Notes: generated by a model from the letters alone, not told the origin. DNA of 64,000 nucleotides from Parafilimonas terrae (GCF_900115755.1 NZ_FOXQ01000017.1:34546-98545), one strand, 5' to 3'; numbered from the stretch's first letter, positions 52,718-63,638 are shown. A program made the numbers and translations.

Positions 52718-53749
52718 TTATTCAGCAGCGCCGGTTTGCATTTCTATAAGCCGCGCCCTTATTTTTCCTTCAATTTCGTTAGCCAGCCCTTCATTATCAG
52801 AAAGCAGGTTTTTTACCGCATCGCGGCCCTGGCCAAGTTTATTACCATCGTAACTAAACCAGCTCCCGCTCTTTTGAACGATATTCATTTCTACACCCAT
52901 ATCTATAATTTCACCAACCTTGCTAATGCCTTCACCAAAAATGATATCAAACTCCGCACTGCGGAATGGCGGGGCAACTTTATTTTTAACCACCTTTACT
53001 TTCACGCGGTTACCAATAGCTTCATCGCCATCTTTAATTTGGGAAGTACGCCGTATATCCAACCTCACAGAGCAATAAAACTTTAAAGCATTGCCCCCGG
53101 TTGTTGTCTCCGGGTTACCAAACATCACACCTATTTTTTCACGCAACTGGTTAATGAAAATACACACCGTATTGGTTTTGCTGATGGTGGCAGTAAGCTT
53201 ACGCAAAGCCTGGCTCATTAACCTTGCCTGTAAACCCATTTTACTATCGCCCATCTCACCTTCCAGTTCACCTTTGGGCACGAGCGCTGCCACAGAATCA
53301 ATTACCACTACATCCAATGCGCCTGAAAGAATTAAGCGGTCTGCAATTTCCAAAGCCTGTTCGCCATAATCAGGTTGAGAGATCAAAAGATTGTCAATAT
53401 CAACGCCGAGTTTTTGTGCATAGGCACTGTCAAATGCATGTTCCGCATCTATGATGGCGCAAATACCACCTTTCTTTTGTGCCTGTGCAATTACATGCGT
53501 GGCAATAGTTGTTTTACCGCTTGATTCAGGGCCATAAATTTCAACTACACGGCCGCGTGGAAGGCCGCCAACACCAAGGGCAATATCCAAACCAATAGAT
53601 CCGGTTGAAATGACTTCCATTTGTTGCTCGCCGCGTTCATTCATCATCATCACGCTGCCTTTACCGAAGTCTTTATCAATTTTTTCAATTGTTAGTTTAA
53701 GCGCTTTTAGTTTATCTGAACTAAGGTCTTTCTCTTTATCGTTCTTCAT
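52718..53749 (-). CDS. recA: Recombinase RecA
   Basis: The 343-residue protein is RecA, the strand-exchange protein for homologous recombination and the SOS response. It has [20 protein letters not shown] (Walker A near residue 75), [20 protein letters not shown] and [20 protein letters not shown]. The C-terminus is short and charged. Converges with the suf operon at a shared terminator. No SOS box was found by eye in the 53750-53988 region. Confidence 0.96.
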   Translation of the reverse strand: MKNDKEKDLSSDKLKALKLTIEKIDKDFGKGSVMMMNERGEQQMEVISTGSIGLDIALGVGGLPRGRVVEIYGPESSGKTTIATHVIAQAQKKGGICAIIDAEHAFDSAYAQKLGVDIDNLLISQPDYGEQALEIADRLILSGALDVVVIDSVAALVPKGELEGEMGDSKMGLQARLMSQALRKLTATISKTNTVCIFINQLREKIGVMFGNPETTTGGNALKFYCSVRLDIRRTSQIKDGDEAIGNRVKVKVVKNKVAPPFRSAEFDIIFGEGISKVGEIIDMGVEMNIVQKSGSWFSYDGNKLGQGRDAVKNLLSDNEGLANEIEGKIRARLIEMQTGAAE

Positions 53750-53988
53750 TCGTAGTATTATTTAAAGATTACAAAGCTAAGAAATTTAGTTTTCAAACAT
53801 ACATAAGTTTAGCAAACAACCACCTGTTTTTTAACGCATTTTTTTTATTGCTGATGTATCCTTTTATACAAATCAGCGTCTAATGAATAAAGCGTTTGAA
53901 TTTTTACAGACAGAATTATAGAACCCGGCCAAACCGCTTCGCGGGCCGGCCGTGAAAATGAAATTTGATTAGCGAATAAATAAAATGC

Positions 53989-54315
53989 ATGAAGATGAAA
54001 ACGAATGCTACACAAAAAGAAATCCTGCTGGTTACCAATAATTCTTTTGCCCAGCGGGAATGGTGCAGTAAAGAAATACAGCCTTCAGCAAACATGACGT
54101 TGCAGGAGCAAATGGAAGAAATTTGTGCCAATGGTTTGATCAGTGAAATTTTACCGGAAGTGTTTGAAGCGGCAGAAAACCCAAAGCTTTACCTGTGGCA
54201 GATAAGGCCAGGCTTTTCTTTTATACAATTATTGTACAGTGTGTTTCCATCAACCATAAAAAACACGACTTCTCTTGACCCGCATGCATGGCTCGGTAAT
54301 TATTGTTACAATTAA
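53989..54315 (+). CDS. Hypothetical small protein
   Basis: The 108-residue soluble protein begins MKMKTNATQKEILLVTNNSF and has LQEQMEEICANGLISEILPE, then a Trp-rich middle (LYLWQIRPGFSFIQL). I do not recognise it; no signal peptide, membrane helix or catalytic motif is seen. A clear terminator follows (54353), which supports that the gene is real and transcribed alone. It lies between recA, divergently transcribed, and the sugar porter gene. Confidence 0.6.
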   Translation: MKMKTNATQKEILLVTNNSFAQREWCSKEIQPSANMTLQEQMEEICANGLISEILPEVFEAAENPKLYLWQIRPGFSFIQLLYSVFPSTIKNTTSLDPHAWLGNYCYN

Positions 54316-54352
54316 ATTTTTTTACATAGGCAATTTTCTCATTTAAATATGT

Positions 54353-54378
54353 CCCGGCTTTTCCAGGCCGGGTTTTTT
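54353..54378 (+). terminator. Terminator after the small orphan gene
   Basis: CCCGGC pairs with GCCGGG around TTTTCCAG, followed by TTTTTTATTTT. Confidence 0.85.
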
Positions 54379-54480
54379 ATTTTGTTTATTATTGAAAAAA
54401 TATTTCCGGCTGCGAATAACATTGTATTTTGGCAAAGCACTTTTACAAACCATATTGCTTACAGCCATTAATTAAATTTT

Positions 54481-55863
54481 ATGCAAGCCAATATTGATGC
54501 TCCCGGTATTTCAGCAAAAGGAAAAAGTTTATTTGGTATTTCTTTAGTCGCGGCATTAGCGGGTTTTATTTTTGGGTTTGATACAGTGGTTATATCCGGC
54601 GCTGATAAACCCATACAGGAGCTTTGGCATTTAACGCCGTGGCAGCATGGCTTTTTTATTATGTCGATGGCTTTGTGGGGAACGGTTTTGGGCGCATTGG
54701 GCGGCGGCATCCCCACTCAAAAATTCGGAAGAAAAAAAGTATTGATATGGATCGGGATTCTCTTTACCGTATCATCGTTTGGTTCTGCATTGGCGCCTGA
54801 CCCATACACTTTTTCTTTCTTTCGTTTTATTGGCGGTATTGGCATTGGCGCATCATCTGTTGCAGCCCCAACTTATGTTTCAGAAATTTCCACAGCTTCA
54901 TCAAGAGGAAAATTGGTTGCGATGTACCAGTTTAATATTGTGTTTGCAATATTAATAGCCTATATTTCAAACTATCTTTTAAAAGGTGTGGGCGGAAGCA
55001 ACGACTGGCGCTGGATGCTTGGCGTTATGGCAATACCATCACTTATTTATTCAATTTTAGTGATAGGCATTCCGGAAAGCCCGCGCTGGCTTGTTACAAA
55101 AGGAAAAGATGATGATGCCAGGAAAATATTATCGAAGCTGGGTATAAGTAATGCAGACGAAGAGATAAAACAAATCAGGAATGCCGTTCAGCATGAAGAT
55201 AACGGTGGCAAAAAAACGCCGTTTCTCAGCAAAAAGCATGTAACTATTTTAAGCCTTGCTTTTTTCATTGCTTTCTTTAACCAGTTCTCAGGCATCAACT
55301 TTATTTTATATTATGCGCCGCGCATTTTGGAAAGTGCAGGCCTGGCGGCGAACGACTCTTTAAAAAGCTCTATTACAATTGGCGGTACCAATCTTGTATT
55401 CACTTTTGTGGGCTTATATTTTATTGACCGCATTGGAAGAAAGACTTTGCTGTTAATCGGGTCAATCGGGTATATTATAAGTTTAGCGGCAGTTGCATGG
55501 TGTTTTTATAACCATTTAAGTGCAGGCTTGCTGGTTACATTTTTAGCGATGTTTATTGCATCGCACGCAATAGGGCAAGGCGCAGTGATATGGGTTTTTA
55601 TTTCAGAAATCTTTCCGAACAAAATCCGTGCAATGGGCCAGTCTTTCGGGGCAGGAACACATTGGGTTTGCGCTGCCGTTATTACCTTAATATCGCCTAT
55701 TTTTATTGATGATAAAAAAGGGGTTTTTAAGGATAACCCCTGGCCAATTTTTGCTTTCTTTTCATTTATGATGGTGCTGCAGCTTATCTGGGTTTTAACC
55801 AAAGTGCCCGAAACTAAAGGAAGGGCGCTGGAACAGATACAGAAGGATTTGGGAATTGAATAA
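54481..55863 (+). CDS. Sugar porter, major facilitator superfamily
   Basis: The 460-residue membrane protein has twelve helices and the sugar porter signatures: FGFDTVVISGADKPIQ near residue 30, QKFGRKKVLIWIG, PESPRWLVTKGKDDDARKIL, and VPETKGRALEQIQKD at the end. It is expected to bring a hexose or pentose in by proton symport. The gene stands alone. No repressor or kinase is next to it, so the substrate is not determined. Confidence 0.92.
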   Translation: MQANIDAPGISAKGKSLFGISLVAALAGFIFGFDTVVISGADKPIQELWHLTPWQHGFFIMSMALWGTVLGALGGGIPTQKFGRKKVLIWIGILFTVSSFGSALAPDPYTFSFFRFIGGIGIGASSVAAPTYVSEISTASSRGKLVAMYQFNIVFAILIAYISNYLLKGVGGSNDWRWMLGVMAIPSLIYSILVIGIPESPRWLVTKGKDDDARKILSKLGISNADEEIKQIRNAVQHEDNGGKKTPFLSKKHVTILSLAFFIAFFNQFSGINFILYYAPRILESAGLAANDSLKSSITIGGTNLVFTFVGLYFIDRIGRKTLLLIGSIGYIISLAAVAWCFYNHLSAGLLVTFLAMFIASHAIGQGAVIWVFISEIFPNKIRAMGQSFGAGTHWVCAAVITLISPIFIDDKKGVFKDNPWPIFAFFSFMMVLQLIWVLTKVPETKGRALEQIQKDLGIE

Positions 55864-55977
55864 CTGAATGCCTTCCTCCGTATTCAGAATATTAAAAGAA
55901 TGTTTTTCAAAACTTTAGTATTGTATATGCTGCTAATAGATAGCTTTGCGTTTAATTGAAAAAATGTAACCGCTTAT

Positions 55978-56235
55978 ATGAACGCCTATTATACAATTTT
56001 CTACATAACCTCTGCAATTATTGGATTTTTCATCATTATCAAAACCTATTTTTTTTTAGCCAAATCACAATTTAACAGCCTGGCCGATTGGTTTTATTTC
56101 AGCCAATACAGCATTTATACCACACGTGGCGAAAAGCTTATTAAAGTGAGGAAATCGCAAAATAAATTAAGCCTTATAATTTTATTTTTAATTATTCTTG
56201 ACCTGTTCTTCCTTTTAATGATGAATATTGCATAA
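55978..56235 (+). CDS. Small two-helix membrane protein
   Basis: The 85-residue protein has helices at residues 5-27 (TIFYITSAIIGFFIIIKTYF) and 63-83 (LIILFLIILDLFFLLM) with a charged loop between. It is unrecognised. Its frame overlaps a possible start of the following DUF2007 gene region, so the pair is likely one transcript. Confidence 0.55.
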   Translation: MNAYYTIFYITSAIIGFFIIIKTYFFLAKSQFNSLADWFYFSQYSIYTTRGEKLIKVRKSQNKLSLIILFLIILDLFFLLMMNIA

Positions 56236-56242
56236 AAAAATT

Positions 56243-56449
56243 ATGCAGGGCTGGTTTAAATTATATAGTACAAGAAATTATCTTGAAGCGAATATTATTA
56301 AAGGCAAGCTTGAAGAAAATGACATTCAGGCCGTAATTTTAAACAGGCAGGACAGCAGTTATCTTTCCTTTGGTGATATAGAAATATATGTGCCTTTGCA
56401 TTTAAAAGACATAGCGTTGCATTTATTAAACAATGCTTTGTTGAATTAG
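56243..56449 (+). CDS. DUF2007 / putative signal-transducing protein
   Basis: The 68-residue protein from the ATG at 56243 has WFKLYSTRNYLEANIIKGKL and the GDIEIYVPLHLKDIALHLL segment that I recognise as DUF2007, a small PII-related fold. A TTG at 56228 would overlap the previous gene. Function in the family is unknown. It lies between the small membrane protein gene and the GNAT gene. Confidence 0.72.
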   Translation: MQGWFKLYSTRNYLEANIIKGKLEENDIQAVILNRQDSSYLSFGDIEIYVPLHLKDIALHLLNNALLN

Positions 56450-56476
56450 CTCAATTCATATAAGCGGACCAAACTG

Positions 56477-56986
56477 ATGAATTCTGAAATTTACTTACGC
56501 CCCTGGAGAAAAGAAGACGCTTCACAACTAACATTAATCGCCAACAACAGGAATATTTGGAATAATGTAAGGGACAGCCTGCCGCATCCTTACAAACTTA
56601 AAGATGCCGAGGCATGGATATCGCATTGCAGGCGGCAAAAACCGCAATTGAACTTTGCAATTATTTATAATGAAAAGCTTGCGGGCAGTATTGGCTGTAC
56701 CCCTCAAACAGATATACATCGTAAAAACATGGAAATAGGGTATTTTGTAGGAGAACCATTTTGGAATAAAGGCATTGCCGGCAGGGCGGTGCGCGTCCTG
56801 CTTAACTATATTGAAAAAGAATTTAATGTTGTGCGTGTATTTGCCGAAGTATTTGAATTTAATAAAGCATCCATGCGGGTGTTGCACAAAAATGGTTTTT
56901 ATCTTGAAAATATCCGCCGCAAAGGAGTTATAAAAAACAACATGATAATGGATGATTATGTTTGGGTGAAATTGTTAGACAGATGA
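56477..56986 (+). CDS. GNAT family N-acetyltransferase
   Basis: The 169-residue protein belongs to the RimJ/RimL-type GNAT group: LRPWRKEDASQLTLIANNRN opens the fold, and EIGYFVGEPFWNKGIAGRAV provides the acetyl-CoA loop. NKASMRVLHKNGFYLENIRR is the typical C-terminal block. It transfers an acetyl group to an amine; the substrate may be a ribosomal protein or an amino acid derivative, which the sequence does not tell. Confidence 0.88.
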   Translation: MNSEIYLRPWRKEDASQLTLIANNRNIWNNVRDSLPHPYKLKDAEAWISHCRRQKPQLNFAIIYNEKLAGSIGCTPQTDIHRKNMEIGYFVGEPFWNKGIAGRAVRVLLNYIEKEFNVVRVFAEVFEFNKASMRVLHKNGFYLENIRRKGVIKNNMIMDDYVWVKLLDR

Positions 56987-57315
56987 TTATCTTAAATATC
57001 AGACGAGCCCGGATTTAAATAATCCAATCAAAATAGCCGGCCCCTTACCTACACTCCTTACAAACTGGCAACCCAGCCATTTACCGGTTCAGATCGCACG
57101 TTTACGGATTAATATCGCTAACTCGCCAATCTGCCAAACCCTAAAAAATACTAAGGCTTACTTTTATTGCGTAAAGTGTAAAACCAGTATTGTAACATCC
57201 GTGCCCTGGTCTTCCTTCCGGTCTGTCTTACCGGAACTATTGTGGTGTATCCGCCAGGATAATGTTGTTCACCGGTTTGCCTTACTACTGAATATTTGTT
57301 GATTAATCGTGTCCG
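56987..57315. other. Gene-free spacer
   Basis: I see no gene, terminator or repeat in this 329-bp stretch. A minus-strand frame at 57151-57375 overlaps the start of the next gene and has no family features. Confidence 0.4.
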
Positions 57316-60300
57316 ATGAAAAAAATTTACCTTTTTTCCCTGTTGCTTTATTTTGCCGTTTTTTGCCAAAAACAAACCGCAGCCCAGTCTGTATTAGACC
57401 CTAATGACCCGGTGGTTGAATATGACCCCTCCAATCCGCCTGTAGAACCGCCTTATGGACAAATAGGAAAATGGGTAAGAACAAAAGGCGTATCGTGGAA
57501 TACAGATTCCTATAAAGCTTATATCTATGAGGGCATGTGTTTCCGCCTGAAGTTTCCCAAAACATATAACCCAGCAGCTAACGATGGGAAAAAATATCCT
57601 TTGGCTATCGTGTTTCATGGCGGGGGAGAATCCGGGCCTATCACCGACAATGAAAGCCAGCTTTACCATGGTGGCCAGCCCTATATGGATGCCGTGGATA
57701 ACGGTACTTTTGACGGATACGTCCTATTTCCCCAGAGCCAGGGCCTCTGGGGAAATGTTTCTTATACAAGAATTATTGATCTCATCAATTATATGGTGGA
57801 TAATAATAAGGCTGATCCATTTCATATTAGTGTAAATGGCCCATCTTCAGGCGGACAAGCCTGCTGGGATATGGTTATTAATTATAACACTTATGTAAGT
57901 TCGGCCTTACCTATGTCAAACATTTCCATCGGGTATAAAGAAGCACCGGTTGTCAACCAGGTCAAATTTACTCCTATATGGGATTTCCAGGGAGGATTGG
58001 ACGGCTCGCCTGCAGCTTCCACTGCTCAACAGGTAAATAACGCCATGTTAATAGCAGGTAGTAACTATACTTATACCGAATATTCTGATGCAGGACATGG
58101 TACCTGGAACAGCGCTTTCGCCGAACCGGATTTTTTCCCTTTTATGCTGCGGGCCTATTCTTCCAATCCCTGGGTTCTGTATGGCAGGACCGGGTTTTGT
58201 GACAGCAATCACATTGATGTTACTATTGGCGTGGCGCCCGGGTTTAATGACTATGAATGGCGAAGAAACGGCGTTGTGATTGCAGGGGCAACAGGTAATT
58301 CTCTCCATGTTACTTCACTCGGCAAATATGAAGCCAGGGTCTTACGCGGTTCTACCTGGTCTGACTGGTCGCATACCCCGGCGATTATACATATTACTCC
58401 GCCAACGGTAACGCCTCCTATAACTATATCGGGTTTAATGAGTAATGCGCTGGCTTCGGGTGACGGGAAGAATTATGTAAATCTCGAAGTGCCGGACAGC
58501 GGTTATACCAGCTATGCTTGGAAGAAGCTGGGAAGTGATGCCGTGACAGGGACAGAGAGAATATTTAAAGCAGCGCAACCTGGGCAGTATATTGCAGCCG
58601 TTACGGAAAAATATGGTTGCTCCAGTATATATAGTCAGCCTTTTAATGTAATTGATGCAGGGGGTTCTAATGCGCCGGATGCGGCTACAAAACTAACAGC
58701 AACTACTTTATCAGTTACCGAAATCCTGCTTGGTTGGGAAGATAATCCTAACCCGAGGAACAATGAAACATTTTTCGAGATTTATAGAAGCACCAGGCAG
58801 GAAGATGATTATTCGTTTATAGGAAAGGTTCCTGCTGATTCGCTTTCTTTCGGAGATAGACAGTTAACACCAGGGACAATTTATTACTATAAAATCAGAG
58901 CTATTAACAACAACGGTGCAGGCTTGATGTCAAATATTGCCAGCGCAACCACAAGTGCAGACGCAATGCCTCCCACTGCACCAGGTTCATTAAAAATTAT
59001 ATATACTACCAATTCCTCCATGCTACTGCAATGGAATAGTTCCTCGGATAATGTAGGGGTAGCAAAATATGTAGTCTATATGAATGGCGTTAAGAGCTAC
59101 AGTAGTATTGACACAACAATTATTATTAACAGTCTGGAGCAAGGCAAAATTTATTCATTTTACGTAAAGGCTGTTGACACAAGTGGCAATTATTCCGTAC
59201 AAAGCAACCTGGTAAGTGCACCTGCCATTTTAAAGGGGTTATTTTATAAGTATTATGAAGGTTCCTGGACAAGCCTCCCGGATTTTGATGCCCTCACACC
59301 AGCAAAAACTGGAGTGACAGCCAACTTGACTTTAAACCCAAAGCAAAGGGATTTTCAATTTTCCTTTCTGTGGCAGGGGGTTATTTATGCCCCCGTCACT
59401 GGTAATTATAAATTTAGGCTCACTTCGGATGATGGCAGCAAATTATGGTTAAGTAAATACAATCCTGATTCAATACCATTAATCAATAATGACCATTTAA
59501 ACAGCTCAAAAAGCAAAACTGCTTTTATACGCTTAATAAAAGGCTATTATCCGATTGCTGTTGGCTTTTTTCAAAATAAGAATAATAAGAGGATACAGTT
59601 AGAATGGTCTAATCAGCAGTTTCTTGGTGACGCTGATTTTCACATAATAGAAGATCAATACTTCTCAGACGATGATACACCTGCTGGCACTCCCCCAAAA
59701 ACGCCGGACAGCCTTATAGCCCAGGCAGTAGCTTGGAACAAAATAAAGCTTAATTGGGAAGATAAAGGCAATAATGAAACTGCTTTCCAGATATATAGAT
59801 CAACAAAGGTTAATACAGATTATAATATCGTTTATACTGCAAATTCTAACATTACTCAGTTTACTGATACTGGCTTAAAAGCTAATACGGCTTATTTTTA
59901 TAAGATAAATGCCGTGAACCATTATGGCACTTCGGCATTTACTGCTTATGTAAAGATTAAGACTTTAAAATTGGGTGTTCCCAAACCTCCGACCAATATT
60001 AAAGCCTTATCGCTTTCCCCTTCCTCCATACAAATTACCTGGAATGATGTGGATACGGCCGAGATCAATTACCAGGTATTCCGTTCTGCGGTTGATTCTG
60101 CTCATTTTAAACCGGCGGCAGTATTGCCCGCCAATTCGACTTCCTTTACCGATACCGGCTTATATGGGAATACATTCTATTACTACAAAGTGAGAACGAT
60201 TAGCATTGCAGCTTCCGTTTCTGCCGACAAGCCTGCAAGAAGAGCAAAAACACAAAACAACCCGCCAATAATTGCCAAGTTTTCTAATGTAATTATACCA

Positions 60301-63300
60301 GCTGGAATTCAAACAATTATACCCATTACAGCTTTTGATGCAGAGGCAGATTCTTTACGCTTTTTCGTCCAGAAATTGCCTGTATTTGCTACCTTAATTA
60401 AAAATGGAACAGACACGGCATACTTAATTCTTAATCCTTCCTCAGGACAAAAGGGAGTATATAATAATATCAAAATAAAGGTAGGAGATGGGAATGGTGG
60501 CCAGGACAGTACTATTTTCAACCTAACCGTGAATGATAATTATTATCCCTTGCTCGACAGTATAAACAACTATACCATGAACGAGGGTGAGACACTGGGC
60601 ATTCCCTTAACCGCAACGGATCAAAATATAGAAGATAGCTTATCCTTTAATGTAACAGGTTCTCCCACTTATTCCATTGTACCTGAGAGTCATGGCAAAG
60701 CTAACCTGGTTTTGCAACCTGGTTATGGGGCTTCAGGAACTTATACCATACAGGTGACTGTTAACGATGGTAATGGTGGTTCAGCTACCCGGCAATTCAA
60801 CCTGAGGGTAAATGATGTAGATCCTTCCCAAACCGTTTATATACGTTTTAAGGAAAACGACCCGGTAGGTTCACCCTGGAATAATGTAACGGGCCCGGTT
60901 TCTTCAGGGTTTAAGGATGAACTGGACAGGATAACTTCTGTTGGATTGTCCCTGCCAACCGACTGGTGGGCCACCTGGCATGAGGGACCGCAAACCGGTA
61001 ATAATTCCGGGATATATCCCGACCCTGTATTAAAGGATTATTATTATTTCGGCATATTCGGCGGGCCGGAAACGGTAACCGGCAAGCTAACAGGTTTAGA
61101 TGCTTCCAAACAATACCGTATCAGCTTTTATGCCGGCAGTAGCTGGATAGGGGCAGAGAATAATGGCAGCACTGTGTTTACCGTTGGGTCTCAGTCCAAA
61201 TCCCTGGCCGTACAAAATAATATAACCAATACCGCAGACTTCAGCAATATTCAACCTTCAACTGACGGAACCGTTACATTCACAATGTCCAAAGGGAATA
61301 ATACACCGGTAGGCTATCTTAATGCTATCGTAGTACAATACATTTATGCGGACAGTGTGAAGCCGTCTGCTCCCACATCCCTGATTGCTGCAGCCGGCAG
61401 CGGAAACGGCGTTGAGCTGACCTGGAATGATGCAGCCTATAACGAAACTGCTTACCAGGTGTACCGTTCAGAAAATGCAACGGGCCCTTTCATTCTCATA
61501 AGGGATGGCCTGCCCTATAATTCAACCAGTTATACAGATACTTCTGCCGCCGGAAATACCCGGTATTATTACATCGTAAAGGCTGCTAACTCCAGCGGGC
61601 TTTCTGATGCCTCTAATGTTGCCGGGATTCTTACGCCTGATAAACCGCCGGTGATCACCCCGGTTGCAGACATATTGATTAAAAATAACCAGCAGCAAAC
61701 AGTATATATCACTGCAAATGACGATATAACCAACCAGATAAGATTAACAGTGTCTAATCTGCCGTCTTTTGCCAGCTTTACAGATAACGGCAACGGCAAC
61801 GGGGTTATTACCATAACACCTTCTGCCGGCACAACCGGTGTTTTTGAAGATATAAAAATAACTGCCACTGATAACAGCGGTTCAGGCAGTACTGTTTCCT
61901 TCAATATTACCGTTACCGATGCCAATATGGAATCGGTTTATATAAATTTTTCCGATGGCAGCCAGGCGCCGTTGCCCTGGAATAATTTTACAGCATGGCC
62001 ATCCCCTGGCGCCACCTTATCCAATCTCAGGAATGATAATGGAAGCACTACTGCAGCGTCTATAAAAATCATGAACGGTTTCCAGGGAAATTTTGCAGGC
62101 GGCATGCAACCCGGCAATAACAAAGGGGTTTATCCTGAAACGGTGATGCGTACCGGTTTTTACGAAGGCGGCACAAAAACAGATTCCATACAGGTATCCG
62201 GTTTGGACAAGAATAAAAAATACAATTTCGTATTCTTCAACAGTCATGATGACGGCCTGAAGGGCAATACCAATTTCACGATCAACGGGCAGACTGTAAA
62301 CCTCAATGCTACGCATAATATCAATACTACGGCGGCCATCAATGGCATTATTCCCAATGTCAATGGCATCGTGATGATCAAAGTAGCAAAAGCTGCGGGG
62401 GCTGATTATGCTTACCTGAACAGCTTAGTGATACAAGGTTATAATAGCAGCCAGGCTTTACTTGCCCCCGCAGACCTGCGGGTTACCGGCAAGACAAAGG
62501 CTACCGCCAGCCTTCAATGGGCTGACAGAAGCTTTGATGAAGCAGGTTTTGAAATATGGCGGGCGCAGGACACTATCAATCTGCATTATACTTTGATAGC
62601 GAGTGTGGGCAGCAATGTTACCAGGTATGCCGATTCAGGTTTATTAGCAGGGCATACTTACTATTACACTGTAAGGGCAGTTAAAACCGACGCACAATCT
62701 GCCTACTGCAATCCTGTTGCCGTAACCACCTATACCCAGGCAGTGTATGTAAACTTCACTTTTACAAACCTGGCAGGCGCTCCCTGGAACAATACTGCCG
62801 CTTTACCGGATATCGGCATCAAATGGAATAACCTGATGGATGATACCGGTATCCCATCCAGTATTAGATTGGAGGAAACGGGCTTATTTGCAGGTATTTA
62901 TGGGCCTGGAACAGTTACCGGCAATAATTCCGGTGTATATCCCGATAAAGTGCTAGCTGATTGTTATGGCCTATTTGCAGGAGGCAGCGCAACCATGAAG
63001 CTCAAAGGGTTAAACCTGAATAAAAAATATGACCTGACCTTTTTTGCCAGCGCCAATATAGGTGGTGATGTGAATACATCCTATACAGTGAATAATAAAA
63101 AAGTGGTATTAAATGCCTCGCTTAATACGGATGGTACTGTAACCCTGTATGATGTGGTACCGGATGACAACGGCGAAGCGATCATTACCATTGCACCCAA
63201 TAGTATTTATTCCCAGTTTGGCTTATTAGGCGCTTTGGTGATACAGGAAACCGAATCCTCAACAAACGATATTCCCTCGCCACCGCAGTCACCTGTAAGC

Positions 63301-63636
63301 CAGGCGGCCACTGTGAGCAGCAGCAAAACCGCATCATCTCTTAACCAGGTAAATACAGCGAAAGCTGCAGAAGGTAACCATTTATCGGTTTATCCTAACC
63401 CGTTCCTGTATAATTTCACATTATCACTATCTTCTCCAAAAGAAGATGAGGTAACAGTTCAATTGTATGATGTAAATGGAAAACCGGTTTTTGCGCATAA
63501 TATAGGCAGGGTGCCCAAAGGTAACTATACCGTTCAGTTAACGCCAGGTCGTAACCTTACTTCCGGGGTGTATATGCTGAAGATTATTTACAGGAATTCA
63601 CAGAAGGTTGAGTACATGAAGCTTCTCAAGCAATAA
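57316..63636 (+). CDS. Giant secreted multidomain hydrolase with type IX sorting domain
   Basis: The 2106-residue protein has a signal peptide (MKKIYLFSLLLYFAVFCQKQ), an alpha/beta-hydrolase domain to about residue 290 with HGGG at 101, GPSSG nucleophile Ser at 177 and catalytic His near 261 (DAGHGTW), then Fn3-like modules near 454-545 and 552-640, and a PA14-like module at about 638-790. More Fn3 modules lie near 793-975, 1350-1440 and 1715-1805; cadherin/Ig-like segments at 980-1170 and 1443-1536. A module of about 170 residues (PWNN, GNNxGVYP) appears three times, near 1175, 1537 and 1808. The C-terminus, from SVYPNPFLYNF, is a type IX secretion sorting domain. It is probably a cell-surface or secreted polysaccharide- or ester-degrading enzyme. 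Confidence 0.88.
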   Translation: MKKIYLFSLLLYFAVFCQKQTAAQSVLDPNDPVVEYDPSNPPVEPPYGQIGKWVRTKGVSWNTDSYKAYIYEGMCFRLKFPKTYNPAANDGKKYPLAIVFHGGGESGPITDNESQLYHGGQPYMDAVDNGTFDGYVLFPQSQGLWGNVSYTRIIDLINYMVDNNKADPFHISVNGPSSGGQACWDMVINYNTYVSSALPMSNISIGYKEAPVVNQVKFTPIWDFQGGLDGSPAASTAQQVNNAMLIAGSNYTYTEYSDAGHGTWNSAFAEPDFFPFMLRAYSSNPWVLYGRTGFCDSNHIDVTIGVAPGFNDYEWRRNGVVIAGATGNSLHVTSLGKYEARVLRGSTWSDWSHTPAIIHITPPTVTPPITISGLMSNALASGDGKNYVNLEVPDSGYTSYAWKKLGSDAVTGTERIFKAAQPGQYIAAVTEKYGCSSIYSQPFNVIDAGGSNAPDAATKLTATTLSVTEILLGWEDNPNPRNNETFFEIYRSTRQEDDYSFIGKVPADSLSFGDRQLTPGTIYYYKIRAINNNGAGLMSNIASATTSADAMPPTAPGSLKIIYTTNSSMLLQWNSSSDNVGVAKYVVYMNGVKSYSSIDTTIIINSLEQGKIYSFYVKAVDTSGNYSVQSNLVSAPAILKGLFYKYYEGSWTSLPDFDALTPAKTGVTANLTLNPKQRDFQFSFLWQGVIYAPVTGNYKFRLTSDDGSKLWLSKYNPDSIPLINNDHLNSSKSKTAFIRLIKGYYPIAVGFFQNKNNKRIQLEWSNQQFLGDADFHIIEDQYFSDDDTPAGTPPKTPDSLIAQAVAWNKIKLNWEDKGNNETAFQIYRSTKVNTDYNIVYTANSNITQFTDTGLKANTAYFYKINAVNHYGTSAFTAYVKIKTLKLGVPKPPTNIKALSLSPSSIQITWNDVDTAEINYQVFRSAVDSAHFKPAAVLPANSTSFTDTGLYGNTFYYYKVRTISIAASVSADKPARRAKTQNNPPIIAKFSNVIIPAGIQTIIPITAFDAEADSLRFFVQKLPVFATLIKNGTDTAYLILNPSSGQKGVYNNIKIKVGDGNGGQDSTIFNLTVNDNYYPLLDSINNYTMNEGETLGIPLTATDQNIEDSLSFNVTGSPTYSIVPESHGKANLVLQPGYGASGTYTIQVTVNDGNGGSATRQFNLRVNDVDPSQTVYIRFKENDPVGSPWNNVTGPVSSGFKDELDRITSVGLSLPTDWWATWHEGPQTGNNSGIYPDPVLKDYYYFGIFGGPETVTGKLTGLDASKQYRISFYAGSSWIGAENNGSTVFTVGSQSKSLAVQNNITNTADFSNIQPSTDGTVTFTMSKGNNTPVGYLNAIVVQYIYADSVKPSAPTSLIAAAGSGNGVELTWNDAAYNETAYQVYRSENATGPFILIRDGLPYNSTSYTDTSAAGNTRYYYIVKAANSSGLSDASNVAGILTPDKPPVITPVADILIKNNQQQTVYITANDDITNQIRLTVSNLPSFASFTDNGNGNGVITITPSAGTTGVFEDIKITATDNSGSGSTVSFNITVTDANMESVYINFSDGSQAPLPWNNFTAWPSPGATLSNLRNDNGSTTAASIKIMNGFQGNFAGGMQPGNNKGVYPETVMRTGFYEGGTKTDSIQVSGLDKNKKYNFVFFNSHDDGLKGNTNFTINGQTVNLNATHNINTTAAINGIIPNVNGIVMIKVAKAAGADYAYLNSLVIQGYNSSQALLAPADLRVTGKTKATASLQWADRSFDEAGFEIWRAQDTINLHYTLIASVGSNVTRYADSGLLAGHTYYYTVRAVKTDAQSAYCNPVAVTTYTQAVYVNFTFTNLAGAPWNNTAALPDIGIKWNNLMDDTGIPSSIRLEETGLFAGIYGPGTVTGNNSGVYPDKVLADCYGLFAGGSATMKLKGLNLNKKYDLTFFASANIGGDVNTSYTVNNKKVVLNASLNTDGTVTLYDVVPDDNGEAIITIAPNSIYSQFGLLGALVIQETESSTNDIPSPPQSPVSQAATVSSSKTASSLNQVNTAKAAEGNHLSVYPNPFLYNFTLSLSSPKEDEVTVQLYDVNGKPVFAHNIGRVPKGNYTVQLTPGRNLTSGVYMLKIIYRNSQKVEYMKLLKQ

Positions 63637-63638
63637 AT

